From positions 1 to 64,000 of IMG/VR virus record IMGVR_UViG_3300035661_000044: 64,000 nt of DNA, one strand, 5' to 3'. This document shows, piece after piece, positions 35,871 to 43,245 of the stretch. The position numbers were made by a program, and so were the translations under genes. Source of the stretch: a virus. The stretch's first letter is position 1, and each line of letters starts with the position of its first letter. The notes under the pieces were generated by a model. The model saw only the letters and a program-made list of their open reading frames with translations. It did not search any database and was not told the origin of the DNA.

Positions 35871-36224
35871 CATTCCTCTTTGCTGTTCTCTCCATGTCCA
35901 GTCTGAGTGTTCAAATCTTTGAGAAAATGGAGTAGCTGCCAATCGAATATTATCGTTTCTCTCTCTAGCCATACCAACACCATAGGACATTAGAAATGGT
36001 GAGGCAAGAAGCAGAGAAACCCCAGTCATAGCTATAGTTGGGTTAGCTGTACCTAATATTAAAAGATAGGTCCAGTTATTTTTAATAGCAGATGTAGCAC
36101 CTGCCCACAGAACAGACCTATTTTCTCTTCTAGCGTTATCTATATCTTCTCTAATTGCACCATAAGAAAATAGTAGCTGTCCAGGAAAGTCTCTAAACCC
36201 CTTAGCAAATGTTGATATATGCAT
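35796..36224 (-). CDS. Membrane-associated virion-type protein, unknown
   Basis: This is a 142-aa protein with one or two hydrophobic segments (about residues 52-82: WTYLLILGTANPTIAMTGVSLLLASPF in part) and an Arg-rich C-terminus (FARRYSRR). It is one of three successive Gly/Ala-rich proteins (with 36278 and 36968) of similar character. They may be internal virion or ejection proteins that contact a membrane during infection. No family was recognised. Confidence 0.55.
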   Translation of the reverse strand: MHISTFAKGFRDFPGQLLFSYGAIREDIDNARRENRSVLWAGATSAIKNNWTYLLILGTANPTIAMTGVSLLLASPFLMSYGVGMARERNDNIRLAATPFSQRFEHSDWTWREQQRGMSAISGARNMIGSEAGAFARRYSRR

Positions 36225-36277
36225 AAGACATAGTACCTTTATCGTATTTATTATAAATACGAATAATAATAGGTAGC

Positions 36278-36883
36278 TTATCTATTATTATAATACATGG
36301 ATAAAGCAAGATCGCCATCAGCACCCATATCATTTGAGCTATTACTATATACAGGGACACGTCTATCATGCCCTCCAGGACCATTCATAGCACCAAGAGC
36401 ACCTATAGCTCCAACAGCCATGCCGCCATAAACTAGTCTTTTTCTAAGAGTAGGGTTTAGTACAAGCATCTCTCTACTCGCTTCTCTTCTTTTTAGGAAG
36501 TCTTTAAGCGGTTCGTCTTCTTTTCGAAATGCAAGACCAAGCCTTTCTAATGTTTCCTTAGACGCCCCCATTCTTTCAGCAGCAAGTATGTGTGGGTTTT
36601 CTATTACTTTGAACAGTCCTTCTCCACCCATACCCCAGTGGTAAAACACCTTAGCAGCAGTCTTTCCACTTTCCCATGTTCTAGTTGCTAGGTTAACAGC
36701 ATTTGGCCATGCTATATTTTCTATACCCGAGCGAATAAGAGAAGGAGCCTTCTTAGCTACAACTGCTGCTTTTTTCAGTGCAGCTTTTTGGAGCTTCTCA
36801 CTAAGCTCTGTTCGGGCTTTTGCAAATGTTATTTCTGGGGCAATTCTATACCTGTAAAGGTCATATAGGAATCTAAACAACAC
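36278..36883 (-). CDS. Helical protein with Gly-rich hydrophobic C-terminus
   Basis: This is a 201-aa protein with a basic helical N-terminal two-thirds (Lys/Ala rich) and a hydrophobic segment (LVYGGMAVGAIGALGAMNG) near residue 165. It ends in a polar tail. Its position between two similar Gly-rich genes suggests they work together. No catalytic motif is present, and its function is unknown. Confidence 0.55.
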   Translation of the reverse strand: MLFRFLYDLYRYRIAPEITFAKARTELSEKLQKAALKKAAVVAKKAPSLIRSGIENIAWPNAVNLATRTWESGKTAAKVFYHWGMGGEGLFKVIENPHILAAERMGASKETLERLGLAFRKEDEPLKDFLKRREASREMLVLNPTLRKRLVYGGMAVGAIGALGAMNGPGGHDRRVPVYSNSSNDMGADGDLALSMYYNNR

Positions 36884-36967
36884 TAGCCTCCTGAAGCAAC
36901 AGCGCTATTACTTTGTTATACTTAGAATATTTTAGTTCTTATACTAAGCTTGAACTATGTAATATGA

Positions 36968-37762
36968 CTACATAATACTTTCTGGGTCACTCGCTGAATA
37001 TCTTCCAGTTCCCTCGAATACAGATCCATATCCTACCATCTCTGGATCAGCTGACCCTCTTGCTATACTTTTTGCCGCTGCTGCTGCTGCTCTTCTTCTT
37101 GCTTTTTTTCCTCCTCCCGCAATTCCTGGCCGTTCTAGGTCATTTAATGCATATTTTCCTACTACATTTCCTGCTGCACGTCCTGGCCGTTCTGGGTCAT
37201 TTAATGCATATTTTCCTACTCTATTTCCTGTTCCTAGTACAGTTTCTGACATTTCTCCTACTTCTCTCATCATACTAGCCTTTGCTTTATTCGATACCAC
37301 TCTATTGACAGCTCCTTCTTCTAGTCCTAGAGGACCAACGTTACGTAGCATGCTCCAAATTGATCCACCTGCTAGGAGGCCTGCAACACCACCGGCTCCA
37401 ATTCTTTCCCACCCAGGACGGTTTTTATCAAGTGCAACTCTAGCACTCATATAGCCCCCAAGCTGTGAGCCAGCTAGTGCTCCTACTCTAAGGGCTTTAC
37501 CCCAACCGTTAGTACCGCCCCACCAGTTAGTAGCCATATTCTGTGCTGCATCTCGTAAGTAGTCCTTCATATGATATCCTACGGCTGATGGATACATAGA
37601 TAGACCCTTCCTAGCCATAACCTTTCCTAAGCCCCTAAGACTAGGCATAGTAGCAAGCCTAACGCCTGTGCGTCTTAATATTCCAGCCATTACAATACTT
37701 CTTGAATTAGCAATATCTTCAAATCCTATGTCCTTTAATAGGCCAGCTAAACTAAATGCCAT
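36968..37762 (-). CDS. Gly/Ala-rich protein with internal 19-aa repeat
   Basis: The protein has 264 aa. Residues about 85-145 are Gly-rich and hydrophobic (ALAGSQLGGYMSARVAL; GAGGVAGLLAGGSIW). A 19-residue unit (VGKYALNDPERPG and following) occurs twice in tandem, then an Ala/Arg-rich stretch. The matching 39-bp DNA repeats at 37125-37163 and 37182-37220 differ at one position, so the duplication is recent. An internal virion role is possible. Confidence 0.6.
   Translation of the reverse strand: MAFSLAGLLKDIGFEDIANSRSIVMAGILRRTGVRLATMPSLRGLGKVMARKGLSMYPSAVGYHMKDYLRDAAQNMATNWWGGTNGWGKALRVGALAGSQLGGYMSARVALDKNRPGWERIGAGGVAGLLAGGSIWSMLRNVGPLGLEEGAVNRVVSNKAKASMMREVGEMSETVLGTGNRVGKYALNDPERPGRAAGNVVGKYALNDLERPGIAGGGKKARRRAAAAAAKSIARGSADPEMVGYGSVFEGTGRYSASDPESIM
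37125..37220. repeat. 57-bp-period in-frame tandem repeat
   Basis: Two 39-bp copies with one mismatch start at 37125 and 37182. The 57-bp period equals 19 codons and keeps the reading frame of the 36968-37762 gene. Confidence 0.85.
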
Positions 37763-37775
37763 TATAGCACCTCTT

Positions 37776-37867
37776 CCGTAGTTGTTCCAACTACGGCTAA
37801 CGTAGTTTTATAAACTACGGCTACGTATTTATTCTAGCCGCATTTATACTAAATGCGGTAAATACGG
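37776..37867. repeat. Cluster of intergenic palindromes
   Basis: It contains CCGTAGTTG/CAACTACGG, CGTAGTTT/AAACTACG, and a nested pair in which CGTATTTA/TAAATACG encloses CCGCATTT/AAATGCGG. The last form recurs at 39541-39632. It occupies the gap downstream of the 37869 gene. Confidence 0.75.
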
Positions 37868-37868
37868 T

Positions 37869-38033
37869 TTACGATAGATCTGCTAAATCTGGATCTACCT
37901 TTACTATATGTGTGGTTTTTATATTACCTAAAGCTTTACTGGGATCTTTAACTATAGTTGGTTTACTTGGGGATTTCTTATTAACGGAGGAATCTTTCTT
38001 TACTGCGTGCGTTGTTGGTCTTGCAGCTTTCAT
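37869..38033 (-). CDS. Small basic protein (54 aa), unknown
   Basis: MKAARPTTHAVKKDSSVNKK... is Lys/Ser/Thr-rich with a more ordered C-terminus (THIVKVDPDLADLS). Its ATG at 38033 overlaps the stop of the upstream gene by 4 bp (ATGA), which supports real coupled translation. No domain was recognised. Confidence 0.6.
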   Translation of the reverse strand: MKAARPTTHAVKKDSSVNKKSPSKPTIVKDPSKALGNIKTTHIVKVDPDLADLS

Positions 38034-38773
38034 AATTCTAGTCTCCCCATTCTTTGTTCAGTAGGGTTATTAGTATCTTCCAGCTTCTTAGCATACTCAA
38101 GTAAATCTGCCATCTGGTTACTAACATCAGCTTTTCTTTGCTGCTTAGCTTCTGCATCAACCTTAGCTTGTCTAGAGGCTACTAGTAGCTGGTAGATCTT
38201 ATGTATATCCTGTCTAAGTCTTCTCTGTGCTTCTAATAACTGATTAGGCTGTCTAGTATCATGCTTAAGACCGGTCTTAGAATCTGTACCAACAACCATA
38301 GTTTCTACCGGGGATTCTCTCCTGATCAGCTTGTCACATCTACCCATAAGAATCTGTAGTCTAACCAGATCGTTCACCATCTGGATATCTACATAATCCG
38401 TTGGGGTAATAGACAGATCGTTGATATATCCAGCAAAGTGTCTGAATGCATCAACTACCTCAATAGGACAGCCTACTCCTAGCCATCTCTTAACTAAACC
38501 ATTACTTACTAATGGACAAATGTCTGCGAAGGGACAGCTATCACCTTTACAAACTATAGGTAATTCCTTATATATAGTTAACTGTTCTTCAACAGCACTT
38601 ATCTCTTCAGCAGTCCATCCGTCAAGATACCAGATCTTTCTTCTAAGAGATAGCACATTGGGAGGAGAAAACAGATATTTCCCCTCCGAGTCTTTCTCAT
38701 CAAACTTATCGTAGTCCACATTCATGGACCCTAATATTCTTTTCTTCTTTCCCTCATTATCATTATCACTCAT
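38030..38773 (-). CDS. Cys-containing helical protein, unknown
   Basis: About 247 aa from ATG 38773 (MSDNDNEGKKKR); an in-frame TTG at 38803 would add ten residues. Cys residues in CKGDSCPFADICPLV and GVGCPIE could form a zinc or iron-sulfur site near residues 75-105. The rest is helical, with a C-terminal coiled coil (about 195-240). It precedes the structural block, where a small terminase often lies, but no DNA-binding motif confirms that. Confidence 0.55.
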   Translation of the reverse strand: MSDNDNEGKKKRILGSMNVDYDKFDEKDSEGKYLFSPPNVLSLRRKIWYLDGWTAEEISAVEEQLTIYKELPIVCKGDSCPFADICPLVSNGLVKRWLGVGCPIEVVDAFRHFAGYINDLSITPTDYVDIQMVNDLVRLQILMGRCDKLIRRESPVETMVVGTDSKTGLKHDTRQPNQLLEAQRRLRQDIHKIYQLLVASRQAKVDAEAKQQRKADVSNQMADLLEYAKKLEDTNNPTEQRMGRLEL

Positions 38774-38806
38774 AAGTATACATCCATTAATCCTAATTAT
38801 CAATAA

Positions 38807-39079
38807 TTATTTTCTATGCTCATCAACGTCTTTTCGATTTTTATAATATTCTTTCTGGTAGCAGATTTTGCAAAGACCATTACCTTTGTGTGGAACATCA
38901 TCTCTCTTACATCTAATACACCTATCATAGTTTCTAGCCCAGCCTATTCTAGGTATATACTCACACTTAATACCGTACTGGTCTCTAGCATAACAGGCTA
39001 CACATAAACCTCTAGCGTGATGAGGCCAGGTAACATCCCCACATCCCTGGCATCGTGAATATTTTCTACTCCACTTCAT
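38807..39079 (-). CDS. Double zinc-knuckle protein
   Basis: This is a 90-aa protein with two similar halves, each with paired cysteines: CQGCGDVTWPHHARGLCVACY and CIRCKRDDVPHKGNGLCKICY. The pattern C-x2-C ... G-L-C-x2-C resembles small phage zinc-finger proteins that bind nucleic acids. It shares one base with the upstream gene stop (39079), so it is probably coupled to it. DNA or RNA binding is inferred from the family pattern. Confidence 0.75.
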   Translation of the reverse strand: MKWSRKYSRCQGCGDVTWPHHARGLCVACYARDQYGIKCEYIPRIGWARNYDRCIRCKRDDVPHKGNGLCKICYQKEYYKNRKDVDEHRK

Positions 39080-39510
39080 TAGCTAGAGGAATCCTTTGGC
39101 ATGAGATTCTCTGACTTTACATAAGAAGATAGTTTCTTTAAATCATAGTCGCATCTTCTTAAAGTTATTACAGTTATCTCAGTACCCATATGAATATCTC
39201 TTCTATACTCAGGGTGCATCTTTCTTAAGGAGCGTATAGTATCTCCTTTTGTTTTAAACCCTGGCTTCTGTCTAGCTAGGTCAGTTGGCTCCAGATCTCC
39301 TATGCAGCATTTCTTCACGCTTACTACTTCTGCAATACCAAAGTGTGTGGGGACTTCACCGGGATCTCCTATCGTTATCTGAATAGGTTCTAGTATAGAT
39401 ACTTGAGGAGCCATAGAGCTAAGACTAAATATAGAGTGGAGGGGCTTCTTCTTAATATCCTCTAGCGAGTTACGAAACCAGTGTATTCTTTTAATTCTGC
39501 TGTTGTTCAT
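39079..39510 (-). CDS. ASCH/PUA-like domain protein candidate
   Basis: The protein has 143 aa from ATG 39510, preceded by GGAGGGAGTG. A TTG 12 bp further upstream lies within that RBS and is unlikely. The central region GIAEVVSVKKCCIGDLEPTDLARQ, then a Tyr and TEITVITLRR, follows the strand-helix-strand order of ASCH domains, which bind RNA or nucleotides. The call is tentative. A TATAAT promoter-like box (39533-39538) lies upstream. Confidence 0.5.
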   Translation of the reverse strand: MNNSRIKRIHWFRNSLEDIKKKPLHSIFSLSSMAPQVSILEPIQITIGDPGEVPTHFGIAEVVSVKKCCIGDLEPTDLARQKPGFKTKGDTIRSLRKMHPEYRRDIHMGTEITVITLRRCDYDLKKLSSYVKSENLMPKDSSS

Positions 39511-39532
39511 CACTCCCTCCAAAGCCGTGCTT

Positions 39533-39538
39533 ATTATA
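39533..39538 (-). promoter_or_regulatory. Minus-strand -10 box with AGCACGGCTT leader
   Basis: TATAAT followed by AAGCACGGCTTTGGAGGGAG and the start at 39510. The same leader core follows the box at 16293-16298. Confidence 0.45.
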
Positions 39539-39540
39539 AC

Positions 39541-39632
39541 CGTGTTTACCGTATTTATTCTAGCCGCATTTATTCTAAATGCGGTAGCCGCATTTATATT
39601 AAATGCGGTAAATACGGTTAAAAATAAACACG
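39541..39632. repeat. Nested palindrome array
   Basis: Outer arms CGTGTTTA/TAAACACG and CCGTATTTA/TAAATACGG enclose two CCGCATTT/AAATGCGG hairpins. As RNA it would form a branched structure. It fills most of the 200-bp gap between 39522 and 39713; no ORF was seen in the gap. Confidence 0.75.
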
Positions 39633-39712
39633 ATAAATAATACAGCTCCTAGCTACACTAACCATATACGGGTAGTGTAGCTAGAAGCTAGAAGATTGAC
39701 CTGTGTACGGCC

Positions 39713-40378
39713 TTATTTTACAGTAGGAACTCCACCACTATCTTTAATACAAACACCTGTAGTTATAATTCCTTGAGTATTATTAACAGTTCCACCTGTA
39801 GTTGTAGCAGCTGTAGCCGTATCTACACTAGATGCGGTAGCCGCATCTATAGCGGTATTGGGTGTTTCTATAGTAATCAGACTCTTAATATATTCTTGAG
39901 CGCATGATAGAGAGCACAGAACCCTTCTCTTCCTCTTATACCCAATAGTTACAGCTTCTTCTATCTTCTTACCACACTGCGCGCACGTGATACCAGCAGC
40001 TATATCCTTCGCGAGCTTAGCTGACTTTACTTCATCAATCAGTTTAGTACAGCTCCACTTATTATCATGAGCCTTCTTAAGCCATGTTATTGGATCTTCT
40101 ACACTAGCACAAATTCTGTAGTGAGTCCATGTTACCGGTAGATGTCTGATAGCCTCATCCTCAAATGTCTTGGCAACCCATCTATACTGAAGGAATGTAC
40201 TTCTCGCTTCTCCAGTCTTAGTAAGGAACTGATCTATGATATCTGACTTACCCTTCTCTTCCTTTTCTTTATTATGTAGATCGGTTATTAAAGAAGCAAT
40301 GTCACCTCTAAGCCAGTTATCTTCTACCTCAGCTTTTAGAATAGCAGAATACTGGTTGACATACTCTTCAAGTTCCAT
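39713..40378 (-). CDS. ParB-like HTH regulator with zinc knuckle
   Basis: About 221 aa from ATG 40378, chosen for the GGAAG RBS; a longer frame from 40456 exists. The helical region HYRICASVEDPITWLKKAHDNKWSCTKLIDEVKSAK matches the DNA-binding helical unit found in ParB-like phage regulators. CAQCGKKIEE...VLCSLSCAQEY forms a zinc-ribbon-like pair. The Ala/Thr-rich C-terminus is encoded by palindromic DNA (about 39817-39863) similar to the intergenic arrays. Confidence 0.55.
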   Translation of the reverse strand: MELEEYVNQYSAILKAEVEDNWLRGDIASLITDLHNKEKEEKGKSDIIDQFLTKTGEARSTFLQYRWVAKTFEDEAIRHLPVTWTHYRICASVEDPITWLKKAHDNKWSCTKLIDEVKSAKLAKDIAAGITCAQCGKKIEEAVTIGYKRKRRVLCSLSCAQEYIKSLITIETPNTAIDAATASSVDTATAATTTGGTVNNTQGIITTGVCIKDSGGVPTVK

Positions 40379-40485
40379 TATGCTTCCTTTCTTGTTTATA
40401 CTATCCACAGACTCAGTATTTATTCTAAATATAGTGTGTATATAAGATGCGTCCATTTGAACTTCCTTATACTTCCATATTTATC

Positions 40486-41112
40486 CTAAATACGGGACAC
40501 TTCTATCTTATTATGGCACAAACTACGTATGTCCCACAAGGCTGATTTAGGAGTCACCCAGCATATGTCTCTTCGGAGTTTAATCCCCGGTACACTCTCA
40601 GCAGCTTCATAATGTTTATTATTGATACTACCTAGTTTTAAGAATTCCTTTACAGGTAACCATCCAAGGAATTTTATGTCTTGGAATGTGTACCCTTGAA
40701 TTATTACCGGGTGAGTTTCTGATGGCGATGGGGTCGCATTCATACTAGGTACGGTGGTCTTACAGACTGTAGGTATTACCTGTACAGCTACAACTACATC
40801 AGAGCTACTAGCATTATCTAAACAATCCTTAGGTATCCAAATGGATTTAGGTAGCGCTACTGATTTAACTATAAGTTTTCTACCGTCAGGTAGAACCCCG
40901 TCCGGTTTAGACCTATCTCCTCTCTTCCCATACAAGTTCCAATCCATAGTAGCGTTTAAATACTTTTGGCAAGCATACTCTGCATAAACCCCCATTACAT
41001 GCTTTATTAAAGGTGGCCATCCTCTAGATATGGTCTGGTTAGTTTTTGGTTTATTCCTTTTAATCGCCATATCTACACAGAATTTAATATCTTCTTCTGT
41101 AAACTCAATCAT
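40486..41112 (-). CDS. PD-(D/E)XK-like nuclease-fold protein
   Basis: This is a 208-aa protein. GVYAEYACQKYL (Glu45), SKPDGVLPDGRKLIVKSV (Asp71, Lys83) follow the E...D...xxK layout of PD-(D/E)XK enzymes, such as phage resolvases and packaging nucleases. The usual Glu two residues before the Lys is Ile, so activity is uncertain. It is the first gene of the leftward unit. Promoter-like motif 41164-41174 lies about 50 nt upstream. Confidence 0.5.
   Translation of the reverse strand: MIEFTEEDIKFCVDMAIKRNKPKTNQTISRGWPPLIKHVMGVYAEYACQKYLNATMDWNLYGKRGDRSKPDGVLPDGRKLIVKSVALPKSIWIPKDCLDNASSSDVVVAVQVIPTVCKTTVPSMNATPSPSETHPVIIQGYTFQDIKFLGWLPVKEFLKLGSINNKHYEAAESVPGIKLRRDICWVTPKSALWDIRSLCHNKIEVSRI
40510..40520 (-). 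promoter_or_regulatory. Second copy of TGTGCCATAAT
   Basis: This copy lies inside the 3' end of the 40486-41112 gene (it encodes part of CHNK) and about 130 nt upstream of the 40378 start. It may drive the 39713 gene, or may reflect coding sequence only. Confidence 0.3.
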
Positions 41113-41367
41113 TAATATATCCTTGTTTATTACACGGACTAGGTCTTACTAAACTCTACATTATTATGGCACACTCAGATTATCTTGTATAGCAGGGTTT
41201 AGCATAAATACGGACATAGTTTATCAGGCCAGAAACCAATCCTGCCTCTAGGTACTATATTACCTAGATGATCTAGGGGGTGTGTCTCAAATTTACCCAC
41301 GGTAAGTTTGAGATGTGCCAGCGAGTGCTCTGGGGACATGAGCCCCTGCACTCAGAAAGGTAAGAGA
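41113..41367. promoter_or_regulatory. Divergent intergenic region
   Basis: Leftward and rightward genes diverge here. It contains TGTGCCATAAT for the minus strand (41164-41174), a CTAGGTA/TACCTAG hairpin (about 41251-41270), and a 13-bp stem with one T.G wobble (41285-41313). The first leader hairpin with loop ACATGAG (41323-41354) lies before the plus-strand gene. No confident -35/-10 pair for the plus strand was found. Confidence 0.6.
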
Positions 41368-41715
41368 ATGTCCAAGGTTAAGGAGTGGTTGGAGAAGCTT
41401 GCGGGGCTTTTGGCCCCAAAGGCGAGGATCGTGGAGAGCACGGCTACCGGTGACGATCAGACCGGCATCGTCACTGTCGCCCTTATCCAGGGCGATGCGC
41501 GCATCGAGATGGCGGTCAGCTATGACCGCCAGAATTTCCGGGTTGGCTTCTCCGTCAAGAAGGCGGAGGGCTACCCGGTCTCTTCTGGAAGCGTTACCTT
41601 CGAGAACAACTGGTACGAGGTTCATCTCGAGAATATTCTCGAGATGAAGTTCAAAAGTGCATCGATGATCCCGTGGGGGATCATCGGGGCTGAGATCGAG
41701 AAGGCTATCAGGTAG
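41368..41715 (+). CDS. Small cassette protein, family A copy 1
   Basis: The protein has 115 aa from ATG 41368 (behind AGAAAGGTAAGAGA). An amphipathic N-terminal helix (MSKVKEWLEKLAGLL) is followed by a beta-rich middle and the family hallmark MIPWGIIGAEIEKAI at the end. Four other genes share this plan. The coding DNA is packed with stem-loops, including a 28-bp perfect palindrome at 41621-41648. The stop lies in a 14-bp hairpin (41694-41726). The function is unknown. Confidence 0.75.
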   Translation: MSKVKEWLEKLAGLLAPKARIVESTATGDDQTGIVTVALIQGDARIEMAVSYDRQNFRVGFSVKKAEGYPVSSGSVTFENNWYEVHLENILEMKFKSASMIPWGIIGAEIEKAIR

Positions 41716-41726
41716 CCTTCTCGATC
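41694..41726 (+). promoter_or_regulatory. 14-bp hairpin enclosing the stop codon
   Basis: GATCGAGAAGGCTA/TAGCCTTCTCGATC with loop TCAGG; the stop TAG begins the 3' arm. The equivalent site in paralog 44319-44639 keeps pairing with a G.T wobble, as RNA pairing would allow. Confidence 0.75.
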
Positions 41727-41729
41727 ACC

Positions 41730-41797
41730 AAGGAGGAGGGGCTAACGCCCCTCCTTCTTGGGCTGAGTGCTTAGGGGACATGAGCCCCTGCACTCGG
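41730..41797 (+). promoter_or_regulatory. UAAC hairpin + leader hairpin
   Basis: The 13-bp hairpin with TAAC loop (41730-41759) is followed by leader hairpin CTGAGTGC...GCACTCgG, inner AGGGG/CCCCT, loop ACATGAG (41763-41797). The RBS GGAAAGG and ATG 41811 come next. Confidence 0.8.
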
Positions 41798-41810
41798 AAA
41801 GGAAAAGGAA

Positions 41811-42176
41811 ATGGAGTTGAAGATTGAGAAGTTTCTGCGCCTGGTGACGGGGCTTCTCCTGCCCCCCGACACGGTCTGTGTCGAGGAGACCGTGCTCGGT
41901 ACTGACGAGTCGGGCATCGTGGGGTACATGTTCCAGATTGGCGAGGTCAACCTGGACGTTGCACTCACGAACAACCGGGACGAGTGGACGTTCACCCTTG
42001 ATACTATCAAGGGAGGTCGGAAGATCCTGATGGTCACCGTCTTGTACCAGCACGCGTGGTACAGCATGTCTATCCGGGCCAAGGACGTGGAGACGACCCG
42101 GAAGTTCCGGGATGCCTCGAGCATTCCCTGGGACGAGGTCGGGAAGGAGATCGGCAAGGCCCTCTCTGACATCTAG
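41811..42176 (+). CDS. Small cassette protein, family A copy 2
   Basis: This is a 121-aa protein with the same plan as copy 1: N-terminal helix with LLLPPDTV, a beta-rich middle, and C-terminal ASSIPWDEVGKEIGKAL. The region KDVETTRKFRDASSIPW also matches KEMHTIRKFRDISVIPW in copy 3 (44319), so these two are the closest pair. The stop lies within GGCCCTCTC/GAGAGGGCC. No enzymatic motif is visible. A small host-takeover protein is possible. Confidence 0.75.
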   Translation: MELKIEKFLRLVTGLLLPPDTVCVEETVLGTDESGIVGYMFQIGEVNLDVALTNNRDEWTFTLDTIKGGRKILMVTVLYQHAWYSMSIRAKDVETTRKFRDASSIPWDEVGKEIGKALSDI

Positions 42177-42191
42177 AGAGGGCCTGGGCCT

Positions 42192-42250
42192 AAGGAGGAG
42201 GGGCTAACGCCCCTCCTTCTTGGGCTGAGCCAGAAGAATGTACCTCTGGC
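42192..42250 (+). promoter_or_regulatory. UAAC hairpin + type-2 leader hairpin
   Basis: Standard 13-bp UAAC hairpin (42192-42221), then GCCAGA/TCTGGC with loop AGAATGTACC (42229-42250), a different leader used only before the three tiny genes. RBS GGAGGAGGTG follows. Confidence 0.75.
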
Positions 42251-42269
42251 TTGGGAGGAGGTGAATAAA

Positions 42270-42407
42270 ATGGTGGGCCTCGTTGTGGTGGTAGTAGTTG
42301 TGGCGGGCCTGGTTAAGCTCCTCGAGTCGGTTCGTGAGGAGCAAAACCGTGCCCTCACCTTCTCCTTTATGGAGATCATGAAGGAGGAGAAGGAGGAGGA
42401 GAAGTAA
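42270..42407 (+). CDS. Tiny single-pass membrane protein (45 aa)
   Basis: MVGLVVVVVVVAGLVKLLES is a strongly hydrophobic segment followed by a charged helix ending KEEKEEEK. The RBS GGAGGAGGTGAATAAA is excellent. The same leader and acidic/lysine tail recur in 44732-44890 and 44982-45137. The stop TAA sits in a GUAA tetraloop of a perfect 12-bp hairpin (42392-42419). A membrane-acting phage peptide is inferred. Confidence 0.75.
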   Translation: MVGLVVVVVVVAGLVKLLESVREEQNRALTFSFMEIMKEEKEEEK

Positions 42408-42419
42408 TTCTCCTCCTCC
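42392..42419 (+). promoter_or_regulatory. Stop codon in a GUAA tetraloop hairpin
   Basis: GGAGGAGGAGAA/TTCTCCTCCTCC, 12 perfect pairs, loop GTAA of GNRA type; TAA is the stop codon. The same design recurs at the end of 44982-45137. Confidence 0.85.
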
Positions 42420-42424
42420 AGCCT

Positions 42425-42492
42425 AAGGAGGAGGGGCTAACGCCCCTCCTTCTTGGGCTGAGTGTTTAGAGGACATGAGCCTCTGCACTCAG
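42425..42492 (+). promoter_or_regulatory. UAAC hairpin + leader hairpin (AGAGG/CCTCT)
   Basis: UAAC hairpin 42425-42454, leader 42459-42492. The inner stem is AGAGG/CCTCT instead of AGGGG/CCCCT, a compensatory change. The loop is ACATGAG. Confidence 0.8.
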
Positions 42493-42504
42493 AAAGGTAG
42501 GAAG

Positions 42505-42972
42505 ATGAAGCCTAGCAAGAAGATCCTTGCTGGGTTCCAGGTCCTCTTTGGATCTGGGATCCAGCAGGGGGTGACCCCAGAAGTTTGGGTCACTACCAGC
42601 AAGCGGACTTTTAAGATGGTCCGCTGTGACATCGGAACCCCCGTTGTGGGGGTCATCACCCGCAGCGGCTGGCAGGTTGCCGCTATCCAGTCCGAGGAGA
42701 AGTATGTCTGGCTCGCTCCTGGCGAGAGCGAGCCAAGGATCGGGTCTCTCGTCAAGCTCCTTCAGGAGTTCTTGAAGGATAAGGGTGATGGCGTGTTCGA
42801 CATCATCCTTGCCTTCAAGAAGGAGGTCGAGGAGACCAAGGCTAGCAAGAAGGATGATGAGACCTTTATCGACCTGCTTTATAAGCAGGCCGAGATGGTC
42901 TCCTCAACCATCTCGAGCACGTACTCCAGCGTGGTGGAGTACGTTACCAACATCCCCAAGATTTTCTCGTAG
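42505..42972 (+). CDS. Cassette protein, family B copy 1
   Basis: This is a 155-aa protein. The N-terminal helix KKILAGFQVLFG leads to a beta-rich core (MVRCDIGTPVVGVITRSGWQVAAIQ), a conserved YVWLAPGESEPRIGSL segment and a helical C-terminus ending YVTNIPKIFS. It is closely related to 45936-46388 and shares its core with 47821-48213. Coding hairpins include GGCTCGCTC/GAGCGAGCC (42710-42734), retained in copy 2 with a different loop. The stop is inside a 13-bp hairpin (42945-42984). The function is unknown. Confidence 0.78.
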   Translation: MKPSKKILAGFQVLFGSGIQQGVTPEVWVTTSKRTFKMVRCDIGTPVVGVITRSGWQVAAIQSEEKYVWLAPGESEPRIGSLVKLLQEFLKDKGDGVFDIILAFKKEVEETKASKKDDETFIDLLYKQAEMVSSTISSTYSSVVEYVTNIPKIFS

Positions 42973-42988
42973 GGGATGTTGGTAGCCT

Positions 42989-43056
42989 GAGGAGGAGGGG
43001 CTAACGCCCCTCCTTCTTAGGCTGAGTGTTTAGAGGACACGAGCCTCTGCACTCAG
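42989..43056 (+). promoter_or_regulatory. UAAC hairpin + leader hairpin (loop ACACGAG)
   Basis: UAAC hairpin 42989-43018 and leader 43022-43056 with loop ACACGAG. It leads into minigene element 1 rather than into a full gene. Confidence 0.75.
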
Positions 43057-43194
43057 AAAGGCAGTGCAATGACTTGACTGCCTTGGATCGCTGATCGCTA
43101 GGCTAGTTAATGCTTTAGGGGCAGTATTAACTAGCTAGAGTGCAGCCTTGGTATTAAAGTGTGGCTGCAATAGGGCTAACGCCCTTCCTTTTTA
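43057..43194 (+). promoter_or_regulatory. Met-Thr minigene element, copy 1
   Basis: GAAAGG RBS, then ATGACTTGA (43069-43077) in a GGCAGT/ACTGCC hairpin loop. Next come CTAGTTAATGCT/AGTATTAACTAG (with a G.T wobble), GCAGCC/GGCTGC, and the short UAAC hairpin AGGGC/GCCCT with T-run (43172-43193). It could act as a structured leader RNA, a ribosome-trapping minigene or a promoter/operator; the DNA reading offers TTGGAT-17-GTTAAT. Confidence 0.7.
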
Positions 43195-43196
43195 TG

Positions 43197-43231
43197 CTGA
43201 GTGCTTAGAGGACATGAGCCTCTGCACTCAG
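43197..43231 (+). promoter_or_regulatory. Leader hairpin before family C copy 1
   Basis: CTGAGTGC...GCACTCAG, inner AGAGG/CCTCT, loop ACATGAG; the RBS AGAAAGGAAG follows. Confidence 0.78.
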
Positions 43232-43245
43232 AAAGGAAGAAGAAG

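Noticed and set aside
42229-42250. ATG within the type-2 leader loop as a start
   Set aside because: No RBS before it and quick stop or wrong frame; the ATG after GGAGGTGAATAA is far better.
43069-43077. Minigene as chance
   Set aside because: Kept as a finding instead: five copies, conserved RBS distance in four, and the only substitution is synonymous.
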